Source: Bacteroidales bacterium
Lineage (GTDB): Bacteria > Bacteroidota > Bacteroidia > Bacteroidales > Muribaculaceae
Direction of reading: 5' to 3'
DNA: 7,569 nucleotides
NCBI GenBank assembly: GCA_004552395.1
Contig: SFOK01000089.1
Location: 1-7,569, forward strand
A program made the translations under genes and the position numbers. The notes below the pieces were generated by a model, which was given only the letters and a program-made list of their open reading frames with translations, had not been told where the DNA came from and did no database searches. Below are positions 1-5,957 of the stretch, piece after piece (within the stretch, counting starts at the first letter, position 1; each line of letters starts with the position of its first letter).

Positions 1-86
1 TATTCAGTCATTGAAGGAGTATCCTCAGGCAATTTTTGCTGCCTGAGCGACTTTAGCTGACCTCCGGCACCGCCATTAACTGAATA
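1..86. repeat. Nested inverted repeat (possible cruciform or REP-like element)
   Basis: The outer arms TATTCAGT (1-8) and ACTGAATA (79-86) are exact reverse complements. Inside them CTCAGGCA (24-31) and TGCCTGAG (40-47) form a second perfect 8-bp stem with an 8-nt loop. No T-run follows the inner stem on either strand, so it does not look like a simple intrinsic terminator. The element begins at the window edge, so its left boundary is unknown. It could be a dispersed extragenic palindrome, the end of a neighbouring element or an RNA structure at the 3' end of the gene to the left. The pairing is seen directly; any function is inference. Confidence 0.45.
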
Positions 87-123
87 TCCCTAACTAATCC
101 CAATTCCCCGATCCCCTAATCCC

Positions 124-168
124 TCCGATTACTCCGATTATTCCGATCCCTCCGATTACTCCGAATCG
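124..168. repeat. 9-nt tandem repeat, unit TCCGATTAC, five copies
   Basis: Five head-to-tail 9-mers can be read: TCCGATTAC (124-132), TCCGATTAT (133-141), TCCGATCCC (142-150), TCCGATTAC (151-159) and TCCGAATCG (160-168). Degenerate C-rich relatives (CCCCGATCCC, CTAATCCC) extend leftward to about 105. The array lies immediately beyond the clpB terminator, and its CCGATT core equals one arm of that terminator stem. The plus-strand frame through the array is open for about 100 nt but has no start codon, so it is probably non-coding. Confidence 0.75.
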
Positions 169-174
169 AGCCAT

Positions 175-219
175 AATAAAAAAATCGGGGCGGACTGAGG
201 AAATCAGTTCGCTCCGATT
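175..219 (-). terminator. Rho-independent terminator of clpB
   Basis: Read on the minus strand, AATCGGAGCGAACTGA pairs with TCAGTCCGCCCCGATT around a 5-nt loop (plus-strand 199-203). The pairing is 6 bp, an A-C mismatch, 3 bp, an A-C mismatch, then 5 bp. A run of seven T residues follows directly (the A-run at 178-184 on the plus strand). It starts 27 nt after the clpB stop codon, so it is well placed to end that transcript. Read on the plus strand the stem lacks a downstream T-run, so it should act on the minus strand only. Confidence 0.88.
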
Positions 220-245
220 CGGTGCAATATATAGCTTAAGTTAAT

Positions 246-2852
246 TTATTTGGCTGGTGCGGCATCGTTCTTGAATACCAGATCGTCGCCTTCCACATCG
301 ATGGTGATCGGGTGTTCGCGGTCTACCTTCTGTGCCAGGATATCCTTGGACAGGCGGTTGAGCACAAGCCTCTGAATGGTACGTTTCACAGGACGTGCGC
401 CGAACTCGGGATCGTAGCCGTCATCGGCAAGCATCTCCAGTGCCGGTTTGGTCACGAGCAGCTGTATACCGTTCTGTGCCAGCATCTTCTGCACGCCGCG
501 CACCTGAAGACCCACAATGTCGAGTATCTCCTTGCGGTCAAGCGGTGTGAACATGATCACCTCGTCGATACGGTTCAGGAACTCGGGACGGATCGTCTGC
601 TTGAGCATATCCATCACGTCGCGCTTGGTATTCTCTATGGTCTCCTCGCGGTTCTCCTTGGTCATCTTGGAGAGGTTGTCGCGGATGAGCTGCGAGCCCA
701 TGTTGGAGGTCATGATTATTATCGTGTTCTTGAAGTTGATGAAGCGTCCTTTGTTGTCGGTGAGTCGCCCGTCATCAAGCACCTGAAGAAGGATGTTGAA
801 CACATCGGGATGCGCCTTCTCTATCTCATCGAAGAGCACCACGGAGTAAGGTTTGCGGCGCACGGCCTCGGTGAGCTGACCGCCCTCCTCGTAGCCTACG
901 TATCCCGGAGGCGCTCCGACAAGACGGCTCACGGAGTGCTTCTCCTGATACTCCGACATGTCGATACGGGTCATCATATCCTCATCGTCGAAGAGGTACT
1001 CGGCAAGTGCCTTGGCAAGCTCTGTCTTACCCACACCGGTGGTACCTAAGAAGATAAACGAGCCTATCGGTCGGCGCGGATCGTTCAGTCCTGCACGCGA
1101 GCGGCGCACTGCATCGGAGACGGCGCGGATAGCGTCCTCCTGGCCGATAACTCTGCGGTGAAGTTCCTCCTCGAGGTGGAGCAGCTTTTCCTTCTCGCTC
1201 TGTGCCATCTTGGTGACGGGTATGCCTGTCCAGCGGCTCACAATCTCGGCGATATCCTCGGCGTCCACTTCCTCCTTGATCATGGCGCCCTCGCCCTGGA
1301 GCTTCTTCAGACGCTCCTGAATCTCCTTGTTCTCGTCCTCTTTCTGCTTGATCTTGGAGTAGCGGATCTCTGCCACTTTGGCATAGTCGCCCTCGCGCTC
1401 GGCGCGGTCGGCCTCAAAGGTGAGCTGCTCGATCTCGATCTTGTTCTGCTGAATACGGTCGATCTCGGCTTTCTCAGCTTTCCACTTGGCCTTGAGCGAA
1501 CGCTCCTCGTCGCGGAAGTTGGCGAGGTCCTCGTCGATCTCTTTGAGCTTGTAGCTGTCGCCCTCGCGCTTGAGAGCCTCGCGCTCTATCTCGAGCTGAT
1601 GTATGCGGCGCACGGCATCGTCGAGTGCCTGAGGCATCGAGTCCATGTCAAGACGTAGCTTCGAAGCGGCCTCATCGATAAGGTCGATAGCTTTGTCGGG
1701 GAGGAAACGGTCGGTGATATAGCGCACCGAGAGCTGCACTGCGGCCACGATAGCCTCATCTTTGATACGCACCTTGTGGTGGTTCTCATAGCGCTCTTTC
1801 AGGCCTCGCAGAATCGAGATTGCCGAGAGCTCGTCGGGCTCGTCGACCATAACCTTCTGGAAACGGCGCTCGAGAGCCTTGTCCTTCTCGAAATATTTCT
1901 GATACTCGTCGAGTGTGGTGGCGCCGATGCTGCGGAGTTCGCCGCGGGCAAGCGCCGGTTTGAGGATGTTGGCCGCGTCCATGGCGCCCTCACCTTTGCC
2001 CGCACCCACGAGTGTGTGGATCTCGTCGATGAAAAGTATTATCTCGCCGTTGGCGTTGGTCACTTCGTTGACTATCGCCTTGAGCCTCTCCTCAAACTCG
2101 CCTTTGTACTTGGCTCCGGCCACAAGCGCGCCCATGTCGAGCGAATAGATCTGTTTCGACTTAAGGTTCTCCGGGACATCGCCGCGGACTATACGGTGAG
2201 CCAAACCCTCGGCTATGGCTGTCTTGCCTGTACCGGGCTCGCCCACAAGCATAGGGTTGTTCTTGGTGCGCCGGCTCAGGATCTGGAGCACACGACGGAT
2301 CTCGTCGTCGCGGCCGATCACCGGGTCGAGCTTACCCTCGCGGGCGCGGTCGTTGAGGTTGATAGCGTATTTTGAAAGTGCCTGGTAAGATTCTTCGGCC
2401 GACTGGCCTGTCACTTTGTTGCCCTGACGAAGCTCGTCGATGGCTGCCTGAAGCGACTTCTCCGCCATACCGAAATCCTTGAGCAGCTGTGAAGCTTTGC
2501 ATTTGGTGAGCAGAATACCCATCAGCATAGCCTCCACAGAGACGTACTGATCGCCCTGCTTCTTGGAGTAATCCACGGCTTTCTGAAGGGCTTCGTTGCT
2601 CTCGCGCGAAAGCACCACATCGCCTCCCGAAACCTTAGGAAGCAATGCAATCTCCTTGTCGATGGCACTGACCACAACATTGGCGGCTATGCCAAGCTTC
2701 TGGAAGATGAAATTGGAAATGGTCTCGTTCTCCCGGATGATAGCCTTGAGGAGATGCAGAGGCTCGATCTGCTGCTGCCCCGCTTCGCGGGTAAACTCGA
2801 TGGCCTTCTGAACCACTTCCTGCGATTTGATAGTGAAATTATTGAAGTTCAT
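246..2852 (-). CDS. clpB: ATP-dependent protein disaggregase ClpB (Hsp100)
   Basis: This 868-aa protein is a full-length ClpB, close to the usual ~860 aa. ClpB is a cytosolic AAA+ hexamer that works with DnaK to pull polypeptides out of aggregates through its central pore. Visible parts in order: N-domain with paired Clp repeats (about 1-145); NBD1 with Walker A GEPGTGKT (204-211), pore loop KYKG (248-251) and Walker B FIDE (274-277); a long charged coiled-coil middle domain (about 405-525), which marks ClpB rather than ClpA or ClpC; NBD2 with Walker A GTTGVGKT (603-610), pore loop GYVG (650-653), Walker B LFDE (673-676), sensor 1 TSN (715-717) and sensor 2 GAR (818-820). In the second Walker A a Thr replaces the Pro found in many ClpBs; the catalytic GKT is intact. 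The start ATG is preceded by an A/T-rich stretch and no Shine-Dalgarno. The gene is transcribed alone, divergently from the TPR gene. No CIRCE operator is visible upstream. Confidence 0.98.
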   Translation of the reverse strand: MNFNNFTIKSQEVVQKAIEFTREAGQQQIEPLHLLKAIIRENETISNFIFQKLGIAANVVVSAIDKEIALLPKVSGGDVVLSRESNEALQKAVDYSKKQGDQYVSVEAMLMGILLTKCKASQLLKDFGMAEKSLQAAIDELRQGNKVTGQSAEESYQALSKYAINLNDRAREGKLDPVIGRDDEIRRVLQILSRRTKNNPMLVGEPGTGKTAIAEGLAHRIVRGDVPENLKSKQIYSLDMGALVAGAKYKGEFEERLKAIVNEVTNANGEIILFIDEIHTLVGAGKGEGAMDAANILKPALARGELRSIGATTLDEYQKYFEKDKALERRFQKVMVDEPDELSAISILRGLKERYENHHKVRIKDEAIVAAVQLSVRYITDRFLPDKAIDLIDEAASKLRLDMDSMPQALDDAVRRIHQLEIEREALKREGDSYKLKEIDEDLANFRDEERSLKAKWKAEKAEIDRIQQNKIEIEQLTFEADRAEREGDYAKVAEIRYSKIKQKEDENKEIQERLKKLQGEGAMIKEEVDAEDIAEIVSRWTGIPVTKMAQSEKEKLLHLEEELHRRVIGQEDAIRAVSDAVRRSRAGLNDPRRPIGSFIFLGTTGVGKTELAKALAEYLFDDEDMMTRIDMSEYQEKHSVSRLVGAPPGYVGYEEGGQLTEAVRRKPYSVVLFDEIEKAHPDVFNILLQVLDDGRLTDNKGRFINFKNTIIIMTSNMGSQLIRDNLSKMTKENREETIENTKRDVMDMLKQTIRPEFLNRIDEVIMFTPLDRKEILDIVGLQVRGVQKMLAQNGIQLLVTKPALEMLADDGYDPEFGARPVKRTIQRLVLNRLSKDILAQKVDREHPITIDVEGDDLVFKNDAAPAK

Positions 2853-3152
2853 AGTATAAATTATGAGGAGTAATTATCCTGAATGATGAAGTCCGGTCGC
2901 TCTGTCGAAACAAGCCTTATAGCATAACTGGAACGGGCAGCGTTTTTGGCGCTCGCTGTGAACCGAGCTTCTATCAGTTTAAACAATTAAAAAATGATAC
3001 GGTTTAATTCCGACCGATTTTTCGGTTTTACTCGCCCTGACAGCTTTCTGCGAAATGCTGAAAAACGCAGTTGCAAATTTTTCCTAAAATCACGGCTGAA
3101 GCAAAAATTGCCGGAGCTTAAATTTGGGCGGAAAAATTTCTGCCGGAAGCCA

Positions 3153-3168
3153 GTAAACACGTAAACAC
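3153..3168. repeat. Perfect tandem octamer GTAAACAC x2
   Basis: GTAAACAC at 3153-3160 is repeated without a gap at 3161-3168, about 110 bp upstream of the TPR start and 300 bp upstream of clpB. Two identical half-sites in direct orientation could bind a regulator as a direct-repeat operator, but the motif matches no operator I can name. A chance duplication is also possible. Confidence 0.4.
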
Positions 3169-3263
3169 AAATTGCGTGCCAAAACCGACACTTTGACAGT
3201 AAGTAAAAGCAAGGGGAAATATCAAAAAATGTTAAGAAATATTCCCGGCTCAGTAGTTTTATC

Positions 3264-3271
3264 TAACTTTG
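3264..3271 (+). promoter_or_regulatory. Bacteroidetes-type -7 box TAACTTTG
   Basis: TAACTTTG matches the Bacteroidetes primary-sigma -7 consensus TAnnTTTG exactly and ends only 7 nt before the ATG of the TPR gene. The -33 region, expected around 3240, has no TTTG, so recognition would rest on the -7 box. With initiation a few bases downstream, the 5' leader would be zero to a few nucleotides. Confidence 0.6.
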
Positions 3272-3278
3272 CGCCATA

Positions 3279-4166
3279 ATGAAGAAATCAGTCACCGCCC
3301 TACTCATAGCCGCCACTCTCCTGCCGGTTCCCCCCTCCGCTGCCGAACCGCAAGTCGCCGCCGAATCAACCGCCGCTGACCCTCAGCCTACGGCGATAAA
3401 CAGTGAGCGCTACATGGATCTCGTGGGCGAAGCAGACTCTTTCATATCCGCGGAAGACTGGGCCGGAGCTGAATCGTCGCTCAAATCGGCTCTCAGGCTC
3501 GAACCGGCCAACCCTGCCAATCAGCTGCTGCTCTCCAACCTTGGCCTCGTGCTCCTGCAGCAAAGCAAATACGGCGACGCGGAGCGGCATCTCGACGTGG
3601 CTCTTCAGCTCAACCCCAACTCCTACATCGCCCGCAAATACCGCGCCATGCTCCGTATGCGCTCGGGTGAATCGGACGGCGCCCTCGAAGACCTCAACCG
3701 AGCTCTCGAACTCGACTCCACCGACAATTCGCTGCGCAACCTCCGAGGATTCCTATTTTTAGCCAAAGGCGACACTGAGAAAGCTTCGGCCGACTTCCTC
3801 AAGGTCCTCGACAGCGCCGATAAGAATGTGGAGGCCCTCGAAGGGCTCGTGGAATGCAGCACAGCCACCGGCTCACGTCCCGAAGCTATCACCTTCCTCT
3901 CGCGACTCATCGAGATCGAGCCCAAACCCGCCTACCTCTTTGCCCGCGGCGTGATATGTGCCAAATCCGGCAACTACACCGACGCCTCACTCGACGTGAC
4001 AGAAGGCCTCAAAGCCGACCCGCAAAACGGCAACCTGCATCTGCTGAAAGCCTTCATAGAGCACTCTACCTACCGCATCAACGAGGCCAAAGACTCTTAC
4101 GAGAAAGCGCGCCGCTATGGCGCCGACCCTCAGGCCATGGCCGCCCTCTTCCCCAACGGCCTCTGA
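3279..4166 (+). CDS. Exported tetratricopeptide-repeat (TPR) protein
   Basis: The 295-aa product begins with a typical signal peptide: Lys-Lys at 2-3, a hydrophobic core at about 5-17 and a likely cleavage site near Ser-Ala-Ala (20-22). There is no lipobox cysteine, so it is predicted to be periplasmic rather than a lipoprotein. After a short low-complexity Ala/Pro linker (23-42), seven TPR-like units follow with an exact 34-residue period: 47-80, 81-114, 115-148, 149-182, 183-216, 217-250 and 251-284. The most canonical are the second, third and sixth, with the usual small residues at TPR positions 8 and 20 and Pro near 32. TPR arrays form a superhelical groove that binds partner proteins; no catalytic domain is present and the partner cannot be read from sequence. 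The gene stands alone, with its own -7 box almost touching the ATG and a probable terminator downstream. The extra-cytoplasmic location and TPR fold are well supported; the specific role is unknown. Confidence 0.88.
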   Translation: MKKSVTALLIAATLLPVPPSAAEPQVAAESTAADPQPTAINSERYMDLVGEADSFISAEDWAGAESSLKSALRLEPANPANQLLLSNLGLVLLQQSKYGDAERHLDVALQLNPNSYIARKYRAMLRMRSGESDGALEDLNRALELDSTDNSLRNLRGFLFLAKGDTEKASADFLKVLDSADKNVEALEGLVECSTATGSRPEAITFLSRLIEIEPKPAYLFARGVICAKSGNYTDASLDVTEGLKADPQNGNLHLLKAFIEHSTYRINEAKDSYEKARRYGADPQAMAALFPNGL

Positions 4167-4210
4167 AAACAGCCTTTGAAAACAGCCTTCAAAAACGGTC
4201 TTTGAAAACG
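4159..4210 (+). repeat. Four 13-nt tandem repeats containing the TPR stop codon
   Basis: The units are GCCTCTGAAAACA (4159-4171), GCCTTTGAAAACA (4172-4184), GCCTTCAAAAACG (4185-4197) and GTCTTTGAAAACG (4198-4210). A partial fifth unit, GCCTGTGAG, follows at 4211. The first copy carries the last two codons and the TGA stop of the TPR gene. Copies two and four keep the TGA; copy three has TCA. Because 13 is not a multiple of three, each copy shifts frame. Replication slippage is the simple explanation. Confidence 0.8.
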
Positions 4211-4219
4211 GCCTGTGAG

Positions 4220-4284
4220 CCTCAAGCCGCGCAAATCTTAGCTGTCTGTGGGCCTTAAGCCGCCCAAATCATATTTATCTGCGC
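4220..4284 (+). repeat. 33-nt imperfect direct repeat, two copies
   Basis: CCTCAAGCCGCGCAAATC (4220-4237) recurs as CCTTAAGCCGCCCAAATC (4253-4270), 16 of 18 bases identical at an offset of 33 nt. The following bases match more loosely, ending in TCTGTG versus TCTGCG. The two copies make up the body of the probable terminator. Confidence 0.6.
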
Positions 4285-4310
4285 GGTGAAGATTTTTTAC
4301 GGATTTTTTT
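4227..4310 (+). terminator. Probable terminator of the TPR gene
   Basis: CCGCGCA (4227-4233) is the exact reverse complement of TGCGCGG (4280-4286). These could close a long stem with a 46-nt interior, which also holds a GGGC/GCCC pairing (4250-4253, 4262-4265). Downstream are two T-runs, six Ts at 4293-4298 and seven at 4304-4310. The large loop and the few bases between stem and first T-run make it less typical than the clpB terminator, but no better candidate lies between the genes. Confidence 0.5.
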
Positions 4311-4387
4311 GTCCCGCCATAGATTTGACCCACAACAGATTCCGAACGCGACGGTTCTCGTAACTGCATTTTTAACATTTCGGGTCC

Positions 4388-4418
4388 TTGCATTTACTGA
4401 TTATTCTTTGTAGCTTTG
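4388..4418 (+). promoter_or_regulatory. Bacteroidetes sigma-ABfr-type promoter for the HU/SPOR operon
   Basis: TTG (4388-4390, -33 element) is followed after 20 nt by TAGCTTTG (4411-4418), an exact match to the -7 consensus TAnnTTTG. Spacing is in the range known for Bacteroides promoters. Initiation near 4422-4428 would give a leader of about 70 nt before the ATG at 4497. The octamer CTTTGTAG is tandemly duplicated at 4406-4421 and overlaps the -7 box. Confidence 0.7.
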
Positions 4419-4496
4419 TAGTCGATTCCGCTTTGAAAAAGTGGCGTCAACTTTGTGCCGACAGCCTGACAATAAACGAATTACGCACACAACGCA

Positions 4497-5537
4497 ATGA
4501 AGGTAATCTCCGAACATATCAGCTACCTGCTTCGCTATCACGATTGTGTGATAGTGCCAGGCTTCGGTGCTTTCGTGCGCTCATACTCGGCTGCCCGCCT
4601 CACTCCCGAGGGTATACTCCTCCCGCCGCAGACGGACATCTGCTTCAACACTTCCATAGCAAGCAACGATGGCATGTTGGCCCACTCGCTGATGCGCCGC
4701 GAAGGTATCAGCTTCGAACAGGCCCGTCTCCTACTCTCCGACAAGACCGACCTCATGCGCAAGACCCTCGGCACCGACGGCGAGATTCAGATCGGCGACA
4801 TTGGCGTGATCACCAAGGACGATGACGACCTGCTGAGCTTCACTCCTGCTGCTGCCACAGTCCCTTCGGGCCTGGAGCCGCTTACCCGCGCCGGACTCGT
4901 GCCCTCAGCCGCACCGCGTCAGGCCGAGGCTGAAGAGCCGGTGCAGAAGATCGGGCGCCGCAGCTTCAACACCCGCAAGAACTATTATCTGGCCATCAAC
5001 AAACAGTTTGCCAAGGTGGCGGCATCAGCCGTAATCGGCATAGCCTGCGCAGCCACATTCGTGGTGCCGAGCCTCAACAGCCCGCGCCCTACGGCCGGCA
5101 ACTACGCCTCCGTGGTTCCCGTAAACGCAAGCAAGACAGTGATAACGGACTACCGCTCACAGCAGCAAGCTACCGACGCCCGTGTCACCGCCCAAACCCA
5201 AGACGCCCGGTCAGAAACGGCTGAGACAGCGGCAACTGCGGAAGAGACAACGGCATCTAATTCAGCAACAGCAGCGACAGTGCAGACTTCACCGGCAGCG
5301 ACTTCGGCAGCCGACGGGAAATATTACCTGATTGTAGCCACATTTTCCACTCCCGCGGAGTGCGGCAAGTTCATTGACTCTCGCCACTCCACCAGGAAGC
5401 TCGGCATAGCCCAAGGCGGGAAGATCTCCCGCGTATACTACGCATCATCCGACAACCGTCAGCAACTCCTCGACATCATGAATTCATCCACCTTCAAGGC
5501 CGAATTCTCCGACGCCTGGATATGGGAACGCCCCTAA
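4497..5537 (+). CDS. HU-CCDC81 and SPOR domain membrane protein
   Basis: This 346-aa protein has three parts. Residues 1 to about 117 form a tandem HU-like module of the bacterial HU-CCDC81 type: the first half carries HDCVIVPGFGAF (15-26) and a helix after NDGMLAHSL (57-65); the second carries EQARLLL (74-80) and a strand pattern IQIGDIGVITKDDDDLLSF (97-115). Residues about 172-191 are one hydrophobic segment, read as a membrane anchor after a basic stretch (152-171). An Ala/Thr/Glu/Ser-rich linker (about 196-271) leads to a C-terminal SPOR domain (about 275-346), starting with YYLIVATFSTPAECGKF. SPOR domains bind denuded-glycan peptidoglycan, often at the division site. The expected topology puts the HU module in the cytoplasm and SPOR in the periplasm. 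The HU arm region is short (LTPEG, 36-40) and lacks the usual GRNPxTG intercalating tip, so DNA binding is uncertain. The gene leads an operon with the DUF4491 gene. Domain assignment is firm; a role in envelope growth or division is inference. Confidence 0.9.
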   Translation: MKVISEHISYLLRYHDCVIVPGFGAFVRSYSAARLTPEGILLPPQTDICFNTSIASNDGMLAHSLMRREGISFEQARLLLSDKTDLMRKTLGTDGEIQIGDIGVITKDDDDLLSFTPAAATVPSGLEPLTRAGLVPSAAPRQAEAEEPVQKIGRRSFNTRKNYYLAINKQFAKVAASAVIGIACAATFVVPSLNSPRPTAGNYASVVPVNASKTVITDYRSQQQATDARVTAQTQDARSETAETAATAEETTASNSATAATVQTSPAATSAADGKYYLIVATFSTPAECGKFIDSRHSTRKLGIAQGGKISRVYYASSDNRQQLLDIMNSSTFKAEFSDAWIWERP

Positions 5538-5549
5538 CACGCTCTCATC

Positions 5550-5921
5550 ATGCATTTTATCACAGACTATAATCTCACCGGTCTGCTCATAGGCCTGCTC
5601 TCCTTCCTCATAATCGGCATCTTCCACCCCATTGTGATACGCGGAGAATATTATTTCGGAGCCCGCTGCCGGTGGTGGTTCGCGGTCATTGGTCTTATAG
5701 CAGCCGTAGCATCGCCGCTTGTCCACAATTTCTTTTGGAGCACCCTTCTGGCCGTGTTCGCATTCTCGAGCTTCTGGTCAGTGAAGGAGATCAAAGAGCA
5801 GGAAGAACGGGTCCACAAAGGCTGGTTTCCCCGCAATCCCCGCCGCACTTACCCTTGGGACAACGAAACTGCCGACAAGAACGCCGCTCCCGAATCCACC
5901 GAAAGCAAATCCGACAATTGA
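5550..5921 (+). CDS. DUF4491 family small membrane protein
   Basis: The 123-aa product has three predicted membrane segments (about 9-30, 42-59 and 61-77) and a charged soluble C-terminal tail (about 78-123). It carries the hallmarks of the DUF4491 family as I know them: FHPIVI (25-30), EYYFG (33-37), AFSSFWS (71-77) and GWFPRNP (91-97). The family is conserved in Bacteroidetes and some other anaerobes and has no established function. The start follows the upstream stop by 12 bp, so it is almost certainly cotranscribed with the HU-CCDC81/SPOR gene; no Shine-Dalgarno is present. The tail beyond GWFPRNP is Glu/Asp/Ser-rich and looks disordered. Family membership is recalled from motif pattern and has not been searched. 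Confidence 0.85.
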   Translation: MHFITDYNLTGLLIGLLSFLIIGIFHPIVIRGEYYFGARCRWWFAVIGLIAAVASPLVHNFFWSTLLAVFAFSSFWSVKEIKEQEERVHKGWFPRNPRRTYPWDNETADKNAAPESTESKSDN

Positions 5922-5937
5922 GATAGCTGAGATAATT

Positions 5938-5957
5938 GCGGGCTAATTTTTAGCCGC
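5938..5957. other. Short palindrome at the convergent gene junction
   Basis: GGCTA (5941-5945) and TAGCC (5951-5955) form a 5-bp stem with a 5-nt loop. It overlaps the TAG stop of the channel gene and lies 20 nt past the stop of DUF4491. There is no good T-run on either side, so at best it is a weak bidirectional terminator. It is the only terminator-like structure I see at this tail-to-tail junction. Confidence 0.3.

Larger units (their letters stand above)
2853..3278. other. Divergent intergenic region between clpB and the TPR gene
   Basis: This 426-bp, comparatively AT-rich stretch must hold the promoters of both flanking genes. I find no convincing open frame and no tRNA. Short signals: a hairpin ACCGA/TCGGT (3013-3017, 3022-3026) followed by TTTA; CTGCG/CGCAG (3048-3052, 3066-3070) around a 13-nt loop; CAGCG/CGCTG (2938-2942, 2954-2958); and a perfect tandem octamer at 3153-3168. 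For clpB on the minus strand no exact TAnnTTTG box is visible. The nearest look-alike is TAAGGCTTG (2911-2919, read on the minus strand), which is too weak to call. The TPR -7 box is at 3264-3271. The region could also hide a small RNA, which sequence reading alone cannot show. Confidence 0.6.
4167..4496 (+). other. Intergenic region between the TPR gene and the HU/SPOR gene
   Basis: The 330 bp between these genes read, in order: the remainder of the 13-nt repeats, a 33-nt imperfect duplication, a T-rich probable terminator, about 75 bp with no clear signal, a promoter, and a leader of roughly 70 nt. An open frame crosses the leader into the next gene in another phase, but its protein resembles nothing I know and it lies over the promoter, so I do not call a gene here. 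Confidence 0.6.

Noticed and set aside
124..168. Possible CRISPR array
   Set aside because: The units are contiguous 9-mers without spacers.
94..195. Plus-strand open frame through the 9-nt repeats giving Ser-Asp-Tyr repeats
   Set aside because: There is no start codon after the TAA at 91-93 and the frame ends in the terminator; the 9-nt period makes it look coding by chance.
312..1049. 245-codon plus-strand open frame opposite clpB
   Set aside because: It is antisense to the strongly conserved NBD2 and C-terminal part of ClpB, is His/Leu-rich as expected for a complement of that coding DNA, and has no recognisable domain.
246..2852. ClpV of a type VI secretion system instead of ClpB
   Set aside because: The long ClpB-type coiled-coil middle domain and the absence of any secretion genes nearby favour the chaperone.
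3194..3199. TTGACA as a classical -35 box
   Set aside because: No suitable -10 lies 16-18 nt downstream, and the Bacteroidetes primary sigma factor does not use this consensus.
3854..4258. 134-codon plus-strand frame over the end of the TPR gene
   Set aside because: It is a shifted-frame shadow of the TPR coding sequence that continues through the 13-nt repeats; composition is Arg/Gln/Pro-rich with no domain.
4388..4825. 145-codon plus-strand frame overlapping the HU/SPOR gene start
   Set aside because: It covers the promoter and then runs out of phase inside a well-supported gene; its Arg/His-rich protein matches no known pattern.
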